Of a stretch of DNA of 61,862 nucleotides, positions 8,783 to 18,745 are shown piece by piece (within the stretch, counting starts at the first letter, position 1; the number at the start of each line of letters is the position of its first letter). The notes under the pieces are model-generated. The model was given only the letters and a program-made list of their open reading frames with translations, did no database searches and was not told the DNA's origin. This DNA comes from a bacterium (GTDB lineage Bacteria; SZUA-182; DTGQ01), in the NCBI GenBank assembly GCA_023512255.1, contig JAILZY010000012.1, positions 1-61,862 of the forward strand, in the 5' to 3' direction. A program made the position numbers and the translations under genes.

Positions 8783-10234
8783 TTATAAGGGATCGACACC
8801 AAGTTTTCTTCGTAAAATTCCATTAACCATGGCTGGGTTTGCTTTCCCGGAAGTTGCTTTCATCACCTGCCCAACCAAAAATCCAAGCGCCTGTTTTTTT
8901 CCCCTCTTCAAATCTTCAACCACCAGGGGATTTTCGGCTAACACCGAATCAACGATCTTCTCCAGTTCGGTCTCATCAGAAATTTGAACCAGACCTCTCT
9001 CCCGAACAATCAACTCGGCTGGTTTGCCGCTATCAAACATTTCATCAAAGAGCGATTTCGCTATTTTGTTACTTATTATACCTTGCTCAACCATTTTCAG
9101 CAAGTCAGCCAGCGCCTTTGGACTTAGCGGACTTGCCGAAGCATCAATATTCCGATTGTTCAGCTCACGTAAGAGCTCTCCCATGACCCAATTGCTGACC
9201 ACCTTCGGATGAGGAAACAAAGCTACGCACTGCTCGTAATAATCGGCCAAGGAGCGGCTTGCACTCAGCAGCTCAGCATCATAGCGGGGAAGCTGATAAT
9301 CACGGATGAATCGCTCCACCTTAGCATCAGGCAACTCTGGGAGGCTGGCGCGAAGCTTTTCGACCCATTCAGGGGTAATATGCAAAGGAACCAGATCTGG
9401 CTCTGGAAAATATCGGTAATCATGAGCCTCCTCCTTGCTGCGCATAGAAATAGTTCGATTCTGTTCCGCATCCCACAGCCTAGTCTCCTGCACAATCCGC
9501 TCTCCCGACTCAAGCAGCCTGATCTGCCTTTGAACCTCATACTCCAGAGCCTTTTGCAGAAAGCGGAAAGAGTTTAAGTTTTTTATCTCAACCTTGGTTC
9601 CAAACTTTAATGTACCCTCTGGCCTTACAGAGACGTTAGCATCACAGCGAAGGCTTCCCTCCTCCATATTCCCATCGCAAACCTCAAGATATTGCACAAT
9701 GCTGCGCAGCTTCTGGAGAAAATCCCTGGCCTCCTTGGGGCTGCGAAGATCGGGCTCGCTCACAATCTCAATCAGAGGGACCCCTGTCCGATTGAAATCA
9801 ACATAGCTTTTGTTGGCCGAAACATACTCTTCCGCATGAACCAGTTTTCCTGCATCCTCCTCCATATGGATGCGAATGATGCCTATTTTTTTGACCTGAC
9901 CATCGTCGCCGACAATCTCAATAAACCCATGCTCAGCCAGGGGAGAGGCAAACTGGGAAATCTGATAGGCCTTAGGCAGGTCTGGATAAAAATAATTTTT
10001 CCGATCAAACCTGCACCACTCATTGATCCGACAGTTCATAGCCAGGGCTGCCTTGATCGCATATTCTACCACCGTGCGGTTGAGCACAGGCAAAACTCCC
10101 GGATAGCCCAAACAAATCGGGCAGACCTGGGAATTGGGGGCAGCCCCAAACCTTGTGCTACAATTGCAGAAAATCTTTGATCTGGTCAAAAGCTGAGCAT
10201 GAATCTCAAGCCCAATGATTGCTTCGTAGGTCAT
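8783..10234 (-). CDS. gatB: Asp-tRNA(Asn)/Glu-tRNA(Gln) amidotransferase subunit B
   Basis: The 483-residue protein matches full-length GatB, the kinase/transamidase subunit that activates mischarged tRNA. It contains the GLEIHAQL start, the zinc-site cysteines in CNCSTRFG...CPICLGYPG, the [17 protein letters not shown] motif and a C-terminal YqeY-like tail ending GILRRKLG. gatA lies 88 bases upstream on the same strand. Together they supply Gln-tRNA and/or Asn-tRNA by the indirect route. Confidence 0.97.
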   Translation of the reverse strand: MTYEAIIGLEIHAQLLTRSKIFCNCSTRFGAAPNSQVCPICLGYPGVLPVLNRTVVEYAIKAALAMNCRINEWCRFDRKNYFYPDLPKAYQISQFASPLAEHGFIEIVGDDGQVKKIGIIRIHMEEDAGKLVHAEEYVSANKSYVDFNRTGVPLIEIVSEPDLRSPKEARDFLQKLRSIVQYLEVCDGNMEEGSLRCDANVSVRPEGTLKFGTKVEIKNLNSFRFLQKALEYEVQRQIRLLESGERIVQETRLWDAEQNRTISMRSKEEAHDYRYFPEPDLVPLHITPEWVEKLRASLPELPDAKVERFIRDYQLPRYDAELLSASRSLADYYEQCVALFPHPKVVSNWVMGELLRELNNRNIDASASPLSPKALADLLKMVEQGIISNKIAKSLFDEMFDSGKPAELIVRERGLVQISDETELEKIVDSVLAENPLVVEDLKRGKKQALGFLVGQVMKATSGKANPAMVNGILRRKLGVDPL

Positions 10235-10322
10235 GAAATACCCTATTCTACATGAAATACCCTAATCTTAGAAGATCAAAGAGAAAAATATCAGGACGTT
10301 GCTAAATATTAAACATCAAGAG

Positions 10323-11813
10323 TTATGTCGGGACGTTAGTTATCTTAGGACGTTGTTTATGATAGTCGGTATTTTGCTCAAAAGTATAGGCAACCTGAAG
10401 AATTTTATCTTCCTGAAAATGACCAGCTAGAATTTGCAGGCCAATAGGCATTCCCTGACTGGAAAAGCCGCAAGGTAGGGAAATTGCGGGAACGCCAGCC
10501 AGATTAGCCGAGATAGTATAGATATCAAGCAGATACATCTGCAAGGGGTCGTCGATTTTTTCGCCGATGCCAAAAGCGGGAATAGGAGAAGTAGGGGTGG
10601 CCAGACAATCGACTTTTTGAAAGGCCTCCTCAAAATCCCGCTTGATCAAGGTTCTAACCTTCTGGGCCTTCAAGTAGTAGGCATCGTAGTAGCCAGCGCT
10701 AAGAGCATAGGTTCCCAGCATGATCCGCCGCTTGACCTCTGAGCCGAACCCACCTTGCCTAGTATTTTCGTATAACTCCACTAGGTGGGAAAAATTCTTT
10801 TCCCTAAATCCATACTTGACCCCGTCATAGCGGGCCAAGTTCGAGCTTGCCTCAGCTGTAGCCAGAATGTAGTAAGTGGCCACAGCATATTCGGTATGGG
10901 GAAGGCTCACTTCCTCAACCTCAGCTCCAAGCTCCTGCAAAAGCGAAATCGCTTGCCGAACCCTCTCTTCTACCTCCCTGTCCACCCCTGTCTGAAAATA
11001 CTCTACAGGAAGGCCGATTTTTATCCCCCGCACATCGTTAATCAATGACTTATGAGCAACAGGAGCAGGTTTATTGACCGAAGTTGAATCAAGAGGATCA
11101 TACCCGCTTATGGCTTCAAGCATCAGGGCACAGTCAGTAACGTCTTTGGTAATGGGACCGATCTGGTCAAGGGAGGAAGCATAGGCCACAAGGCCGAATC
11201 GAGAAACCCGGCCATAGGTAGGTTTTAAACCAACTACGCCACAAAAACTGGCTGGCTGGCGGATCGATCCGCCCGTATCAGACCCCAGGGAGGAGATGGC
11301 TGCATCCGCGGCCACGCTGGCTGCTGACCCGCCGCTTGAGCCGCCTGCAACCCGGCTAAGATCCCAAGGATTTCGGGTGCAGCCAAAATGCGAAGTCTCT
11401 GTAGAGGCCCCCATGGCAAACTCATCCAGATTCGTCTTGCCAATGATGACCGCCCCCTGCTCCCGAAGTCTCCTGATAACTGTAGCTTCATAAGGAGGAA
11501 TAAAGTTACCCAAGATCTTCGAGGCACAGGTTGTTTTTACTCCACGGGTACAGATATTGTCCTTGATCGCCATCGGAATTCCCAACAAGGGAGAATTCGC
11601 ACCTGAATCAGCCAGCCTTCTATCAGCCTGGCGTGCCTGATCCAAGGCTCCCTCCGCATCCACCGTTATAAACCCGTGGATGAGGTGATCCACCTCCTCG
11701 ATTCGATCAAGAACCGAGCTGACTAACTCTACTGATGAAATCTCCCTATCCTGAAGCCTACTTGAGGCCTCATGGAGAGAGAGCTGATATAGCTTTTTCC
11801 CTTCTGTCTTCAC
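10323..11813 (-). CDS. gatA: Asp-tRNA(Asn)/Glu-tRNA(Gln) amidotransferase subunit A
   Basis: This is an amidase-signature enzyme of 496 residues that releases ammonia from glutamine for GatB. The catalytic Ser-cisSer-Lys triad is visible as K84 (AIKDNI), S159 (GGSSGGSAA) and S183 ([11 protein letters not shown]). The length and the DPLDSTS segment match GatA rather than a stand-alone amidase. It lies directly upstream of gatB. No gatC-sized frame is present in the 296-bp gap before it, so GatC must be encoded elsewhere or be absent. Confidence 0.97.
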   Translation of the reverse strand: MKTEGKKLYQLSLHEASSRLQDREISSVELVSSVLDRIEEVDHLIHGFITVDAEGALDQARQADRRLADSGANSPLLGIPMAIKDNICTRGVKTTCASKILGNFIPPYEATVIRRLREQGAVIIGKTNLDEFAMGASTETSHFGCTRNPWDLSRVAGGSSGGSAASVAADAAISSLGSDTGGSIRQPASFCGVVGLKPTYGRVSRFGLVAYASSLDQIGPITKDVTDCALMLEAISGYDPLDSTSVNKPAPVAHKSLINDVRGIKIGLPVEYFQTGVDREVEERVRQAISLLQELGAEVEEVSLPHTEYAVATYYILATAEASSNLARYDGVKYGFREKNFSHLVELYENTRQGGFGSEVKRRIMLGTYALSAGYYDAYYLKAQKVRTLIKRDFEEAFQKVDCLATPTSPIPAFGIGEKIDDPLQMYLLDIYTISANLAGVPAISLPCGFSSQGMPIGLQILAGHFQEDKILQVAYTFEQNTDYHKQRPKITNVPT

Positions 11814-12109
11814 GCCCTGCTAACTCTTCACTTCATCGACAACTAAATAAACGCTCTCATATTAGACGCCAGATGATAAAAATTCTAAAAGAAAGACATT
11901 CGTATTTCTGAACCTCACAAGACTCTATTTCTTCCTTAAAAAGGAATAGAGGCGGGGCATCTAATAAAATGTCATCTAAAATGTCATCTAATAAATGATG
12001 AGCAAACTGATTAATCAAAGAAAAATAATCAAAGAAAAAGAGGGGAGGAACTTAACTACTAACCCCCTGTTACCCCCCTCTTAACTATTTCTCCTCTGCT
12101 TACTTTTTT

Positions 12110-12382
12110 CTACTCCACTGCCTCTCTCAAACCCTTGCCCGCCTTAAACTTAATAGCCTTTTTCGCGGGTATGTGCAACTCCTCCCCTGTCTGTGGATTT
12201 CTACCAACTCGGGCTTTGCGCTCAGTCACAGAATAGGTACCAAAACCAATCAAGGTAACTGGCTCTCCCTTTTGCAAAGCGGTTTTTATCCCATCTGTCA
12301 GAGCCCCCAATGCCTTTTCTGCGGCTGCCTTACTAATGCTTGCTTCAGTAGCCATCTTGTCTATCAAATCAGCCTTATTCAC
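12110..12382 (-). CDS. hup: HU family DNA-binding protein
   Basis: The 90-residue protein is a typical HU/IHF histone-like protein that bends DNA. The family core GFGTYSVTERKARVGRNPQT contains the beta-arm proline, and the frame begins MNKADLIDKMA. A strong AGGAGGGA ribosome site precedes the ATG. It is a single gene with its own probable promoter at about 12426-12454. The sequence is HU-like rather than IHF-like (KKAIKFKAGK end). The 296-bp region between it and gatA holds only short stuttered repeats. Confidence 0.96.
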   Translation of the reverse strand: MNKADLIDKMATEASISKAAAEKALGALTDGIKTALQKGEPVTLIGFGTYSVTERKARVGRNPQTGEELHIPAKKAIKFKAGKGLREAVE

Positions 12383-12425
12383 CTACTCATTCCCTCCTTT
12401 CTGTTTGAAGTACGATTTTTCAGTA

Positions 12426-12454
12426 TAAATATACTAGTAGATCAGTATTGTCAA
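12426..12454 (-). promoter_or_regulatory. Probable sigma-70 promoter of the HU gene
   Basis: On the minus strand a perfect TTGACA (12454-12449) is followed 15-17 bases later by TATATT/TATTTA. A second TTGACA stands 13 bases further upstream. It lies about 45 bases before the HU start codon. Confidence 0.5.
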
Positions 12455-12655
12455 GCTTTTTTGTCAATCACCCTGAAGTTTTTCTCTTTTTTTACCTGCC
12501 TAAGATCAGCCATATTTTCGTTTTTATGCTTTAACATTATGTTTTATCAGGACAAATTGACCATAGCCAATTGATTTTATGTAAGGCCCTAAGTATAGAT
12601 TCTGCTGGATTTGAAATCGGAAAAATTTCCCCTTCTGATAGGCAGATATATATGG

Positions 12656-12661
12656 TATAAT
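12656..12661 (+). promoter_or_regulatory. Probable -10 box of the SH3 gene
   Basis: A perfect TATAAT lies 42 bases before the start codon. A weak TTCTGA at 12633 with 17-bp spacing could be the -35 element. The rest of the 12383-12702 gap shows no gene. Confidence 0.4.
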
Positions 12662-12702
12662 TAAATCCAATAGTTCAATTTATCCAAACTCAAGGAGATC
12701 AT

Positions 12703-13545
12703 ATGTCTCGGTACGCTGATAAGCTTTTCTGGGTTGTTATGGTTATCATTGTCTTGGTGATCGGCTTTCTCAGCTATGTTACCTTTTTCTATCAAACCTC
12801 ATCTGTTCAATCAGGAGGAGCCAATACTCAGCAGCCGATCGACTCAAAACCACAGCCGCCGCTGGCCGCAAAGATTAAAAATCTCTATGTCTGTGCTGAT
12901 GAGGCCACAATCAGATCCACGCCCGCAGAGAGTGGCCAACCAATCCAGCCTGCCAAAAAGGGTGAGCGGATAGCAGTCATCGGAGAGGAAAGGGATTGGT
13001 TTAAAATAAAAATGACTGGAGAGAAAACCGGTTGGATTGAAAAGAAAAATGTCTGCGACCAGCCGCCAAAATCTACCAAAGAAGTAAAGCAGGAGGCAAA
13101 ACAGGAGGCCAAAACCATGCCACCCTCCCCTCCTCAGCCACCAGTAACAAAACCAGCAAACCCAACCCCACCCTTGACTCAGCCACCCATGCAGGAGTAT
13201 CCTGCTGGAGCCGCAGACTCAGTCGAAAGCCTAATAGATGGCCTGCTTGAGCGAATCAATTCGCGGACCCAGATGCAGTTTGGGCAACCCCTTTTCAATG
13301 ATTACACTATGCTCGACTCTGGCATGCGACTTGAGGTAAAAGCCACCAGTGCCTGGAAACTCCTCCCTCAAAACTATAAGACCCAGGTTCTTCAGGTTCT
13401 CAGCAACCAGTATACCCTAATTGCCTGCAATATAGCCAAAATCGTCAACTGTACACCCAATAATACCCCTTCAATCAGCATCATTGATTCGTCCGGCCAT
13501 GAAATCGCTTACCAAAACCCCAGCGGCTCACAGATTCTGGAGTAA
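12703..13545 (+). CDS. Membrane-anchored SH3 domain protein
   Basis: The 280-residue protein has one N-terminal membrane span (about residues 8-30). A bacterial SH3 domain follows at about 63-120 (LYVCADEATIRSTP...GWIEKKNVC), then a Lys/Ala linker with EAKQEAK repeats and a proline-rich stretch (MPPSPPQPPVTKP). The C-terminal domain of about 100 residues is unrecognised. The SH3b fold in the periplasm often contacts cell wall or protein ligands. A clear AAGGAGAT site precedes the ATG. Its stop codon lies inside a 13-bp tandem duplication (13541-13566). Confidence 0.8.
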   Translation: MSRYADKLFWVVMVIIVLVIGFLSYVTFFYQTSSVQSGGANTQQPIDSKPQPPLAAKIKNLYVCADEATIRSTPAESGQPIQPAKKGERIAVIGEERDWFKIKMTGEKTGWIEKKNVCDQPPKSTKEVKQEAKQEAKTMPPSPPQPPVTKPANPTPPLTQPPMQEYPAGAADSVESLIDGLLERINSRTQMQFGQPLFNDYTMLDSGMRLEVKATSAWKLLPQNYKTQVLQVLSNQYTLIACNIAKIVNCTPNNTPSISIIDSSGHEIAYQNPSGSQILE

Positions 13546-13669
13546 AGGGCCAAAGTAAAGGGCCAAATAAGGAAGATCAAATAAGGATAATGAAATATTA
13601 CACCGAATAAAGAAATAATGTTAAAAGATGATTTATGAAAAATAGTCATTGACGACGGGAGCATATCTG

Positions 13670-14947
13670 GTGAAGCCGATAAATATCAATATTCCAAACC
13701 ATATAAATATTCCAAACCGGAAAATCCTACAGAAGCAGTACGAAAGCTGTCTCTCCCAGCGAGAAGGTGTCCTAGACGAGCTTCAACAAAGAATGAAGAT
13801 GCTTCTAAGTTGCAGCTGCGTTCACTCAACTATAAAGGCTAGGGTTAAGTCTTTTGAAAGTTATTACCATAAAATCCTAAGGAGGATGCGGTGCGCGGCA
13901 GAAGAGCAGAATCAGGATTTGCGCATCACCGATATTCTGGGTATGAGAATCATCTGCCCCTTCCTGGACGATCTTGCCTTGGTGGAAAATCTCATCAGGA
14001 GAAATTTTCAGGTAGTTGAGGTAGAACGCAAAGGGGCTCACCATTCCTTTAAAGAGTTTGGGTATGAGTCAATTCACTTTCTCATTGAAATCCCAGATGA
14101 TATTCTCTCTCGATTTGAAATCAGAGAAAATCTGGTCTGTGAGGTCCAGATCCGCACTATCTTGCAGGAAGCCTGGGCAGAGGTCGAACATGAGCTGATT
14201 TATAAAGGTGAGTTCACTCCGTTCGATGAGCCTCTCAAACGAAAACTAGCGGCTATAAATGCTAATCTAACTCTCTCAGACATTATTTTTCAAGAAATTC
14301 GTGACTATCAGCGGCAATTGCGCGATCAGTTGAAAAAACGAAGAGAAAGTTTTTTCAAAAAAACCCAGATTGACACCCTTCAAATCGGCTCTGAACATAA
14401 GAGGAAAATCGTATCCGAACTTGAGACTCAAACCAAGGGAGAAATCGGAAATTCTTACATCGGCCATCAGCAAGATAATATCGACAATCTATTATTGAAA
14501 GCCCTAAATGCCCATAACTCCAATCAGTTCGATCTAGCCGTAGACATTTATACCTCTATTCTCAACCTTAAACCGCAAGCCTACATTCAGGCCATCATTT
14601 ATATCCATCGCGGCATGGCCTATTTTGCCGCCTCCAATTACGAGCAGGCTGTAAACGATTTTTCAGCAGCTACGCAACTTGACCAGAAAAACGACAAAGC
14701 CTTTTACTATCGAGCGCTGGTTCACAGCACCATGCAGAACTACCATAAGGCTTTGGAAGATTTTAACCAATGCCTCTCCCTTAATCCCTATCAGTATGAT
14801 CCGCTCTACAGCCGTGCCCAGGTCTATTTTCATCTCGGTGACTATCCAAAGGCCTTGGCTGATTGTGAACAGGCGCTCAATATTCACCCTGAGTCTGAGC
14901 AGGCCAGAAAATTTCGGGAGATGGTGATGGCCTATCTCCACCTCTAA
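13670..14947 (+). CDS. RelA/SpoT-type alarmone synthetase fused to TPRs
   Basis: The N-terminal half is a (p)ppGpp synthetase domain of the small-alarmone-synthetase type. The motifs are DILGMRI, FGYESIHFLIEI, and EVQIRT followed by AWAEVEHELIYK. There is no hydrolase HD domain and no TGS or ACT domain. The C-terminal half (about residues 275-420) carries three to four canonical TPRs, for example YIHRGMAYFAASNYEQA. The GTG at 13670 is preferred over the TTG at 13649 because GGGAG stands 8 bases before it. Expected reaction: pyrophosphate transfer from ATP to GDP/GTP. The TPR fusion suggests control by a protein partner. It stands alone, with an SH3 gene upstream. Confidence 0.85.
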   Translation: MKPININIPNHINIPNRKILQKQYESCLSQREGVLDELQQRMKMLLSCSCVHSTIKARVKSFESYYHKILRRMRCAAEEQNQDLRITDILGMRIICPFLDDLALVENLIRRNFQVVEVERKGAHHSFKEFGYESIHFLIEIPDDILSRFEIRENLVCEVQIRTILQEAWAEVEHELIYKGEFTPFDEPLKRKLAAINANLTLSDIIFQEIRDYQRQLRDQLKKRRESFFKKTQIDTLQIGSEHKRKIVSELETQTKGEIGNSYIGHQQDNIDNLLLKALNAHNSNQFDLAVDIYTSILNLKPQAYIQAIIYIHRGMAYFAASNYEQAVNDFSAATQLDQKNDKAFYYRALVHSTMQNYHKALEDFNQCLSLNPYQYDPLYSRAQVYFHLGDYPKALADCEQALNIHPESEQARKFREMVMAYLHL

Positions 14948-14979
14948 CTGTCCACATCTAACCGGGTTCTATTGCTAAG

Positions 14980-15100
14980 TGGTCCTTTCGCTAACAAAGC
15001 GCACAATTTTGGCGACCACAGAAGGGGGCCGCCCATGCGATTGATTGGGTAATTGGATCTGCTTCCGCGCACCGGGCCAGGAAAGCACTAAGTGCAGCAC
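14980..15100 (+). mobile_element. MITE-like family 3, degraded copy A
   Basis: The left end TGGTCCTTTCGCTAA matches the family-3 terminal repeat. The interior (CGCACAATTTTGGCGACCAC...GGGTAATTGGATCTGCT) matches, in reverse, the element at 19602-19706. The right end is blurred; the end coordinate is approximate. Confidence 0.55.
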
Positions 15101-15146
15101 AGCAGATCAATTACCCAATAAAGAGAAAAGTTTGGGATAGCCTTTG

Positions 15147-15191
15147 CGATAGCCTCTTAATTTAAGGCCGATAGCCTCTTAAATTTAAGGC
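15147..15191 (+). repeat. 22/23-bp tandem duplication
   Basis: CGATAGCCTCTTAATTTAAGGC (15147-15168) is followed at once by a copy with one extra A (15169-15191). It lies just past the 3' end of the DUF6794 gene. Confidence 0.9.
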
Positions 15192-15204
15192 AGCGTGTTT
15201 TTGG

Positions 15205-15552
15205 TCAAACTTCACTTGAAGCCATATTTTGATCAAACTTCACCCACGATCTCTGATAACGCTCGATGAGCTCTTCCAGATTAATGGGCTTGTTATTCAA
15301 ATATCTCCAAAAGGAGGTGAGAATAATATCTGACATATCATCGGCATGATATATCCCAAGCTGGTTAAAATATTGGGTAAGGGGTGAGTGGGTGCGCCAC
15401 AATTCCCAACAGTTCTTAATTGAGGTGCCAAGACCGTAGTGAAACATACGTACAGAGCTTTCTTTTTCATTCCTGATCTCATCAATTGCCAGGGGGCCAA
15501 GCATATTGTTGAGCTCGGTAAAGCATTCGTCTAAGTTTTTTGGAATAGCCAT
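15205..15552 (-). CDS. DUF6794-like small protein
   Basis: The start at 15552 gives MAIPKNLDECFTEL and has GGAGG 8 bases upstream; an ATG at 15576 would add eight residues and lacks a good site. The 115-residue protein shows the pattern LDECFTELNNML...FHYGLGTSIKNCWELW...YHADDMSDIIL, which I recognise as DUF6794. The family has no established function. It is a single gene with repeats on both sides. The 15577-15974 gap upstream contains only stuttered short repeats (AAGACTCACT, CTATCTTTAA). Confidence 0.8.
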   Translation of the reverse strand: MAIPKNLDECFTELNNMLGPLAIDEIRNEKESSVRMFHYGLGTSIKNCWELWRTHSPLTQYFNQLGIYHADDMSDIILTSFWRYLNNKPINLEELIERYQRSWVKFDQNMASSEV

Positions 15553-15974
15553 GCCTTCACCCTCCCTGCTTTCCATATAAACTCTTCATGGTCTACTGGT
15601 CAGAACCTATCCGCTAAGACTCACTATCTTAAGACTCACTCTCTACTCTATCTTTAAAAACTCTATCTTTAAGAGCTTAAGAGAGCTTTCGTCGATTATA
15701 TTCAGATAGGCTCTAAATTATGCCCTATCCCCGACTATATCTCACTCTCTTTCTAAAAAGCCTGATTTCCCCTGTACTATTTTGCGCTATTGGCTACTTT
15801 TATCCTCCTTTTAATATTATCAGTCTCCGATTAATATTAGATTAATATTATCAGTATCCGACCATAATAAATTATAACCTTTTGATCAGATAAGCACCTC
15901 GCTTGTCCAGCCCAGGCGAACCGCTTGCGCTAGTTGGAGTAAGTTACAGATCTTTATGGTCAGGCACTTCCTAC

Positions 15975-16274
15975 TTATGTTGTGGGTGAAGATGGGCCTG
16001 CCTTTTGACCTGCCCCAACAGCTTGCGCCCCAAGAGTTTTGGCGCTACTCTCTGCCCTAACTTCGGCTACCAGATCGCTTATCTGCTCACTAGCCTCGGC
16101 AGCCATCTCCCTAACCTTCCCGCTGATGATCATTCCTCCCTTGATTGCCGACTTGACTACAGGCCGAAGCAGATGTCCAACGAGTGGTAAAATAACAGGC
16201 GCTACTAAAGCTACACCTGCGCCAACTAATATAGCCGGCCCCCACCCTTTGGTCATCTTTTCCACAAAGGCCAT
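15975..16274 (-). CDS. DUF5132-like small membrane protein
   Basis: This is a 99-residue protein with one glycine-rich membrane segment (about residues 13-38, VGAGVALVAPVILPLVGHLLRP). A helix follows with KSAIKGGMIISGKVREMAAEASEQ and DLVAEVRAE, the pattern of DUF5132 proteins. A consensus AGGAGGTGAAAA ribosome site precedes the ATG. DUF5132 proteins are of unknown function and are often found near other small membrane proteins. The 16275-16589 gap upstream holds no gene. Confidence 0.8.
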   Translation of the reverse strand: MAFVEKMTKGWGPAILVGAGVALVAPVILPLVGHLLRPVVKSAIKGGMIISGKVREMAAEASEQISDLVAEVRAESSAKTLGAQAVGAGQKAGPSSPTT

Positions 16275-16589
16275 GTATTTTCACCTCCTCCCCCAAAAGA
16301 TTTTTAAGAGGCGATGTTAATTAATCTTTTTCTTTTCCTGTGGAAAAAATTCCTTACCTCCCTCACATCTTTCGTCTTGTCTCATCATCTTTCGGCCTAT
16401 CTCATCGCCCTATCTCAAAGATATATCGACAAAAGATGTATCGACCACCTACGCCCTTTTCCCGCATGATAAGTTTTCTTGATTTTTGTTATTTTAATCC
16501 CTTTTCTATCAAAGTCAATACCAGAAGACAATAACGAATTTGCCCTCCCAGCATAAGATTACAGCCCCCTAGAATTAAGGACTTATCCC

Positions 16590-17669
16590 TTAGTTATCCA
16601 CACCTGGCCCTGATCCGACAATCTGAATCCGTTCCCCGCCCTCGATCACCTCACCCACAATGGCCGATGGCAGAGGATAGCGGCTTTTGAGCTCATTCAA
16701 AAACCGCTCAGCCAAGGCTGCCGGAAGAGAAATTAGAAGGCCACCTGAGGTTTGGGGATCGGTGAGTAGGTCCTGAATCTCCTGAGCTATGGATCCAAAG
16801 CCGATCAGATAGTTTTGCACAAACTGCCGATTACGATAAGCTCCAGCCGGAATTAGCCCCAGCCGAGCATAATCAACCGCTCCTTCAAGGAAGGGAATTT
16901 GCTGAGCGTAGAGCCGAATAGTACAACCAGAGCCATTGACCATCTCCCGCATATGCCCAAGCAGACCAAAGCCGGTGATATCCGTGCAGGCATGGACCTC
17001 ATACCTCTCATCCTGCATAAGCTGAGCCGGAAGCTTATTCAGGCTGCTCATCGAGCGGATCATAGCCTGAACATGTTCAGGACTAGCCATTTCAGCCTTC
17101 AGGGCCGTGGCTATAATCCCTGTCCCGATAGGCTTAGTCAACACTAGTCTGTCTCCCGGCCTTGGAGTGTTATTTCGGATGATTTTCTGGGGATGAATGA
17201 GCCCGGCCACTGACAGGCCATATTTAATCTCCTCATCCTCAATGCTGTGGCCGCCAATTAAAGGAACCTCAGCTTCGGCTAAAGCCGCTGCTCCCCCCCG
17301 CAAGATATCTTCCAGGATCTCGATTCCAAGGCAGCGAATAGGAAAGGCCACGATGTTCAAAGCCGAAATTGGTGTGCCGCCCATAGCATAGACATCACTT
17401 AGGGAGTTGGCCGCGGCTACTTGCCCAAAATCGTAAGGATCATCCACAATAGGGGTGAAAAAATCTACGGTCTGAATCAAGGCCATATCCTCGGAGAGCT
17501 GATATACCCCTGCATCCTCTGCCTGACCAAATCCGGCCAAAACCCTTGGATGTCCTGCCTGCTGCGGCAGACGGGCCAGCAAGGCCTGTAGGTCACCCGG
17601 ACCTAGTTTAGAGGCTCAGCCAGCAGATTTGACGCCTTGCGTCAATTTAATTTTGTCCTTTCTGCTCAT
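16590..17669 (-). CDS. selD: Selenide, water dikinase, a selenoprotein (UGA-Sec)
   Basis: SelD makes selenophosphate from selenide and ATP. A plain reading would start at 17582 and miss the active-site loop. Reading through the TGA at 17618-17616 gives a 359-residue protein starting MSRKDKIKLTQGVKSAG, then Sec at residue 18, then ASKLGPGDLQALL. This is the position of the catalytic Sec/Cys, with the essential Lys three residues later. The remaining motifs match SelD: TVDFFTPIVDDPYDFGQVAA, the GGTPISALNIVAFP segment, GHSIEDEEIKYG, DITGFGLLGH and TDPQTSGGLL. It lies 74 bases downstream of fdhD on the same strand, consistent with selenium-dependent formate dehydrogenase maturation. selA, selB and tRNA-Sec are not in this window. 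Confidence 0.92.
17589..17618 (-). promoter_or_regulatory. Putative bacterial SECIS hairpin in selD
   Basis: Immediately downstream of the in-frame TGA, the minus strand forms a 6-bp stem, TAGGTC (17605-17600) with GACCTA (17594-17589). The 5-base loop CGGGT starts about 19 bases after the TGA. This spacing and the G-rich loop fit a SelB-binding SECIS element; the pairing is read directly and the function is inferred. Confidence 0.6.
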
Positions 17670-17743
17670 ACCACTCTATCAGCTCCTGTTATTAGTATTA
17701 AGCGCTTTTTAAAATACCCCTGCTCCTCGCCGGATACTTCTCC

Positions 17744-18649
17744 TCACTGCATGATGATCCGCTCCGCTCCTGCATAAATATTCATCTTGCCAGAGCGCAA
17801 AAATCCGATCAGGGTCATGCCTAATCTCCTGCTGAGACCTACTGCCAATGAGCTGGGAGCAGAGACCGAAACAACAATAGGAATGCGGCCACGAGCTGCT
17901 TTTCGGATCAGGGTATAATTGGTCCGCCCGCTCAAGAACAAAATTTTATCCTCAAGCTCAACTCCGGCAAGTAGAGCCTGCCCGATAGCTTTATCCAAGG
18001 CATTATGCCTAGCCAGATCCTCAGAACAGAAAAGGAAATCGCCCTGCCGATCAAAAATACAGGCCGCATGGGCTGCTCCGGTAAGAGCAAAAAGAGCCTG
18101 CCTATGCCTAGCCTGACTCTCAATGCCTTGCAAAGCCGACAAGGGAATTCGTACCCCAGAGTCGATCATACCCAAAGGGGAAGAAATCCGCCTGATGATC
18201 TCAGCCTCATCCCCTGACGGCTCTATCGGTGAGCACTCGGCAGAATCAACCCAGGAGGAAGGAGATTGAAACCCGCTGGCCACAGCACCAGATATGGAAA
18301 TTGGCTCAAACCAAAGGCCGATTGTATTCCTCTGCGGATCAAATTCCTCCCACCGAAGCCCTCCATCCCTCCATGAAGAGGGCAAAAGCCCTTCGGTAAA
18401 GCAAAAGCCAAGGGCCAACTCCTTCTCCTGCCCAGGAGTGCGCATCAGGGTTGCATAGGCCGCACCGTTCACCCTAATCAGCAGGGGAGCTTCCCGAATG
18501 ACTTCATCCCAGGCTAAGCTTCCCTCCCCATTCCCTATCCTGGTAACTTCAAAAGATGTATGATCACTCATAGATATACGATCACTCATATTACTACACT
18601 TTTGCAGAACTCTCCCCATGCCTTGAACTTCTTGAAAATTATCTTTCAT
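17744..18649 (-). CDS. fdhD: FdhD-like formate dehydrogenase sulfurtransferase, lacking CxxC
   Basis: The 301-residue protein has the FdhD core: MRTPGQEKELALGFCFTEGLL, the nucleotide-like segment FALTGAAHAAC, EDLARHNALDKAIG, FLSGRTNYTLI and the terminal GFLRSGKMNIYAG. In E. coli FdhD a CxxC pair passes sulfur to the molybdenum cofactor of formate dehydrogenase. In this protein that position (before IPLSALQGIES) has no cysteine pair, so direct persulfide transfer by this route looks impossible. It is followed by selD. The start is uncertain; internal ATGs at about residues 11, 21 and 27 are possible. Confidence 0.85.
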   Translation of the reverse strand: MKDNFQEVQGMGRVLQKCSNMSDRISMSDHTSFEVTRIGNGEGSLAWDEVIREAPLLIRVNGAAYATLMRTPGQEKELALGFCFTEGLLPSSWRDGGLRWEEFDPQRNTIGLWFEPISISGAVASGFQSPSSWVDSAECSPIEPSGDEAEIIRRISSPLGMIDSGVRIPLSALQGIESQARHRQALFALTGAAHAACIFDRQGDFLFCSEDLARHNALDKAIGQALLAGVELEDKILFLSGRTNYTLIRKAARGRIPIVVSVSAPSSLAVGLSRRLGMTLIGFLRSGKMNIYAGAERIIMQ

Positions 18650-18745
18650 ACCAAACCCACTAAAATCAAGGGTTCAGAGAAAAAGTGCAAAAGTATAGTC
18701 ATATTATATAATCACTCAAATCATTGAGACCCCTTCAACAGGAAT

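Noticed and set aside
14948-15204. tRNA-like fold
   Set aside because: No acceptor stem, anticodon arm or T-loop consensus; sequence matches family-3 repeats.
16590-17582. selD starting at the first ATG downstream of the UGA
   Set aside because: This would remove the catalytic loop; the upstream frame restores conserved residues through a Sec codon.
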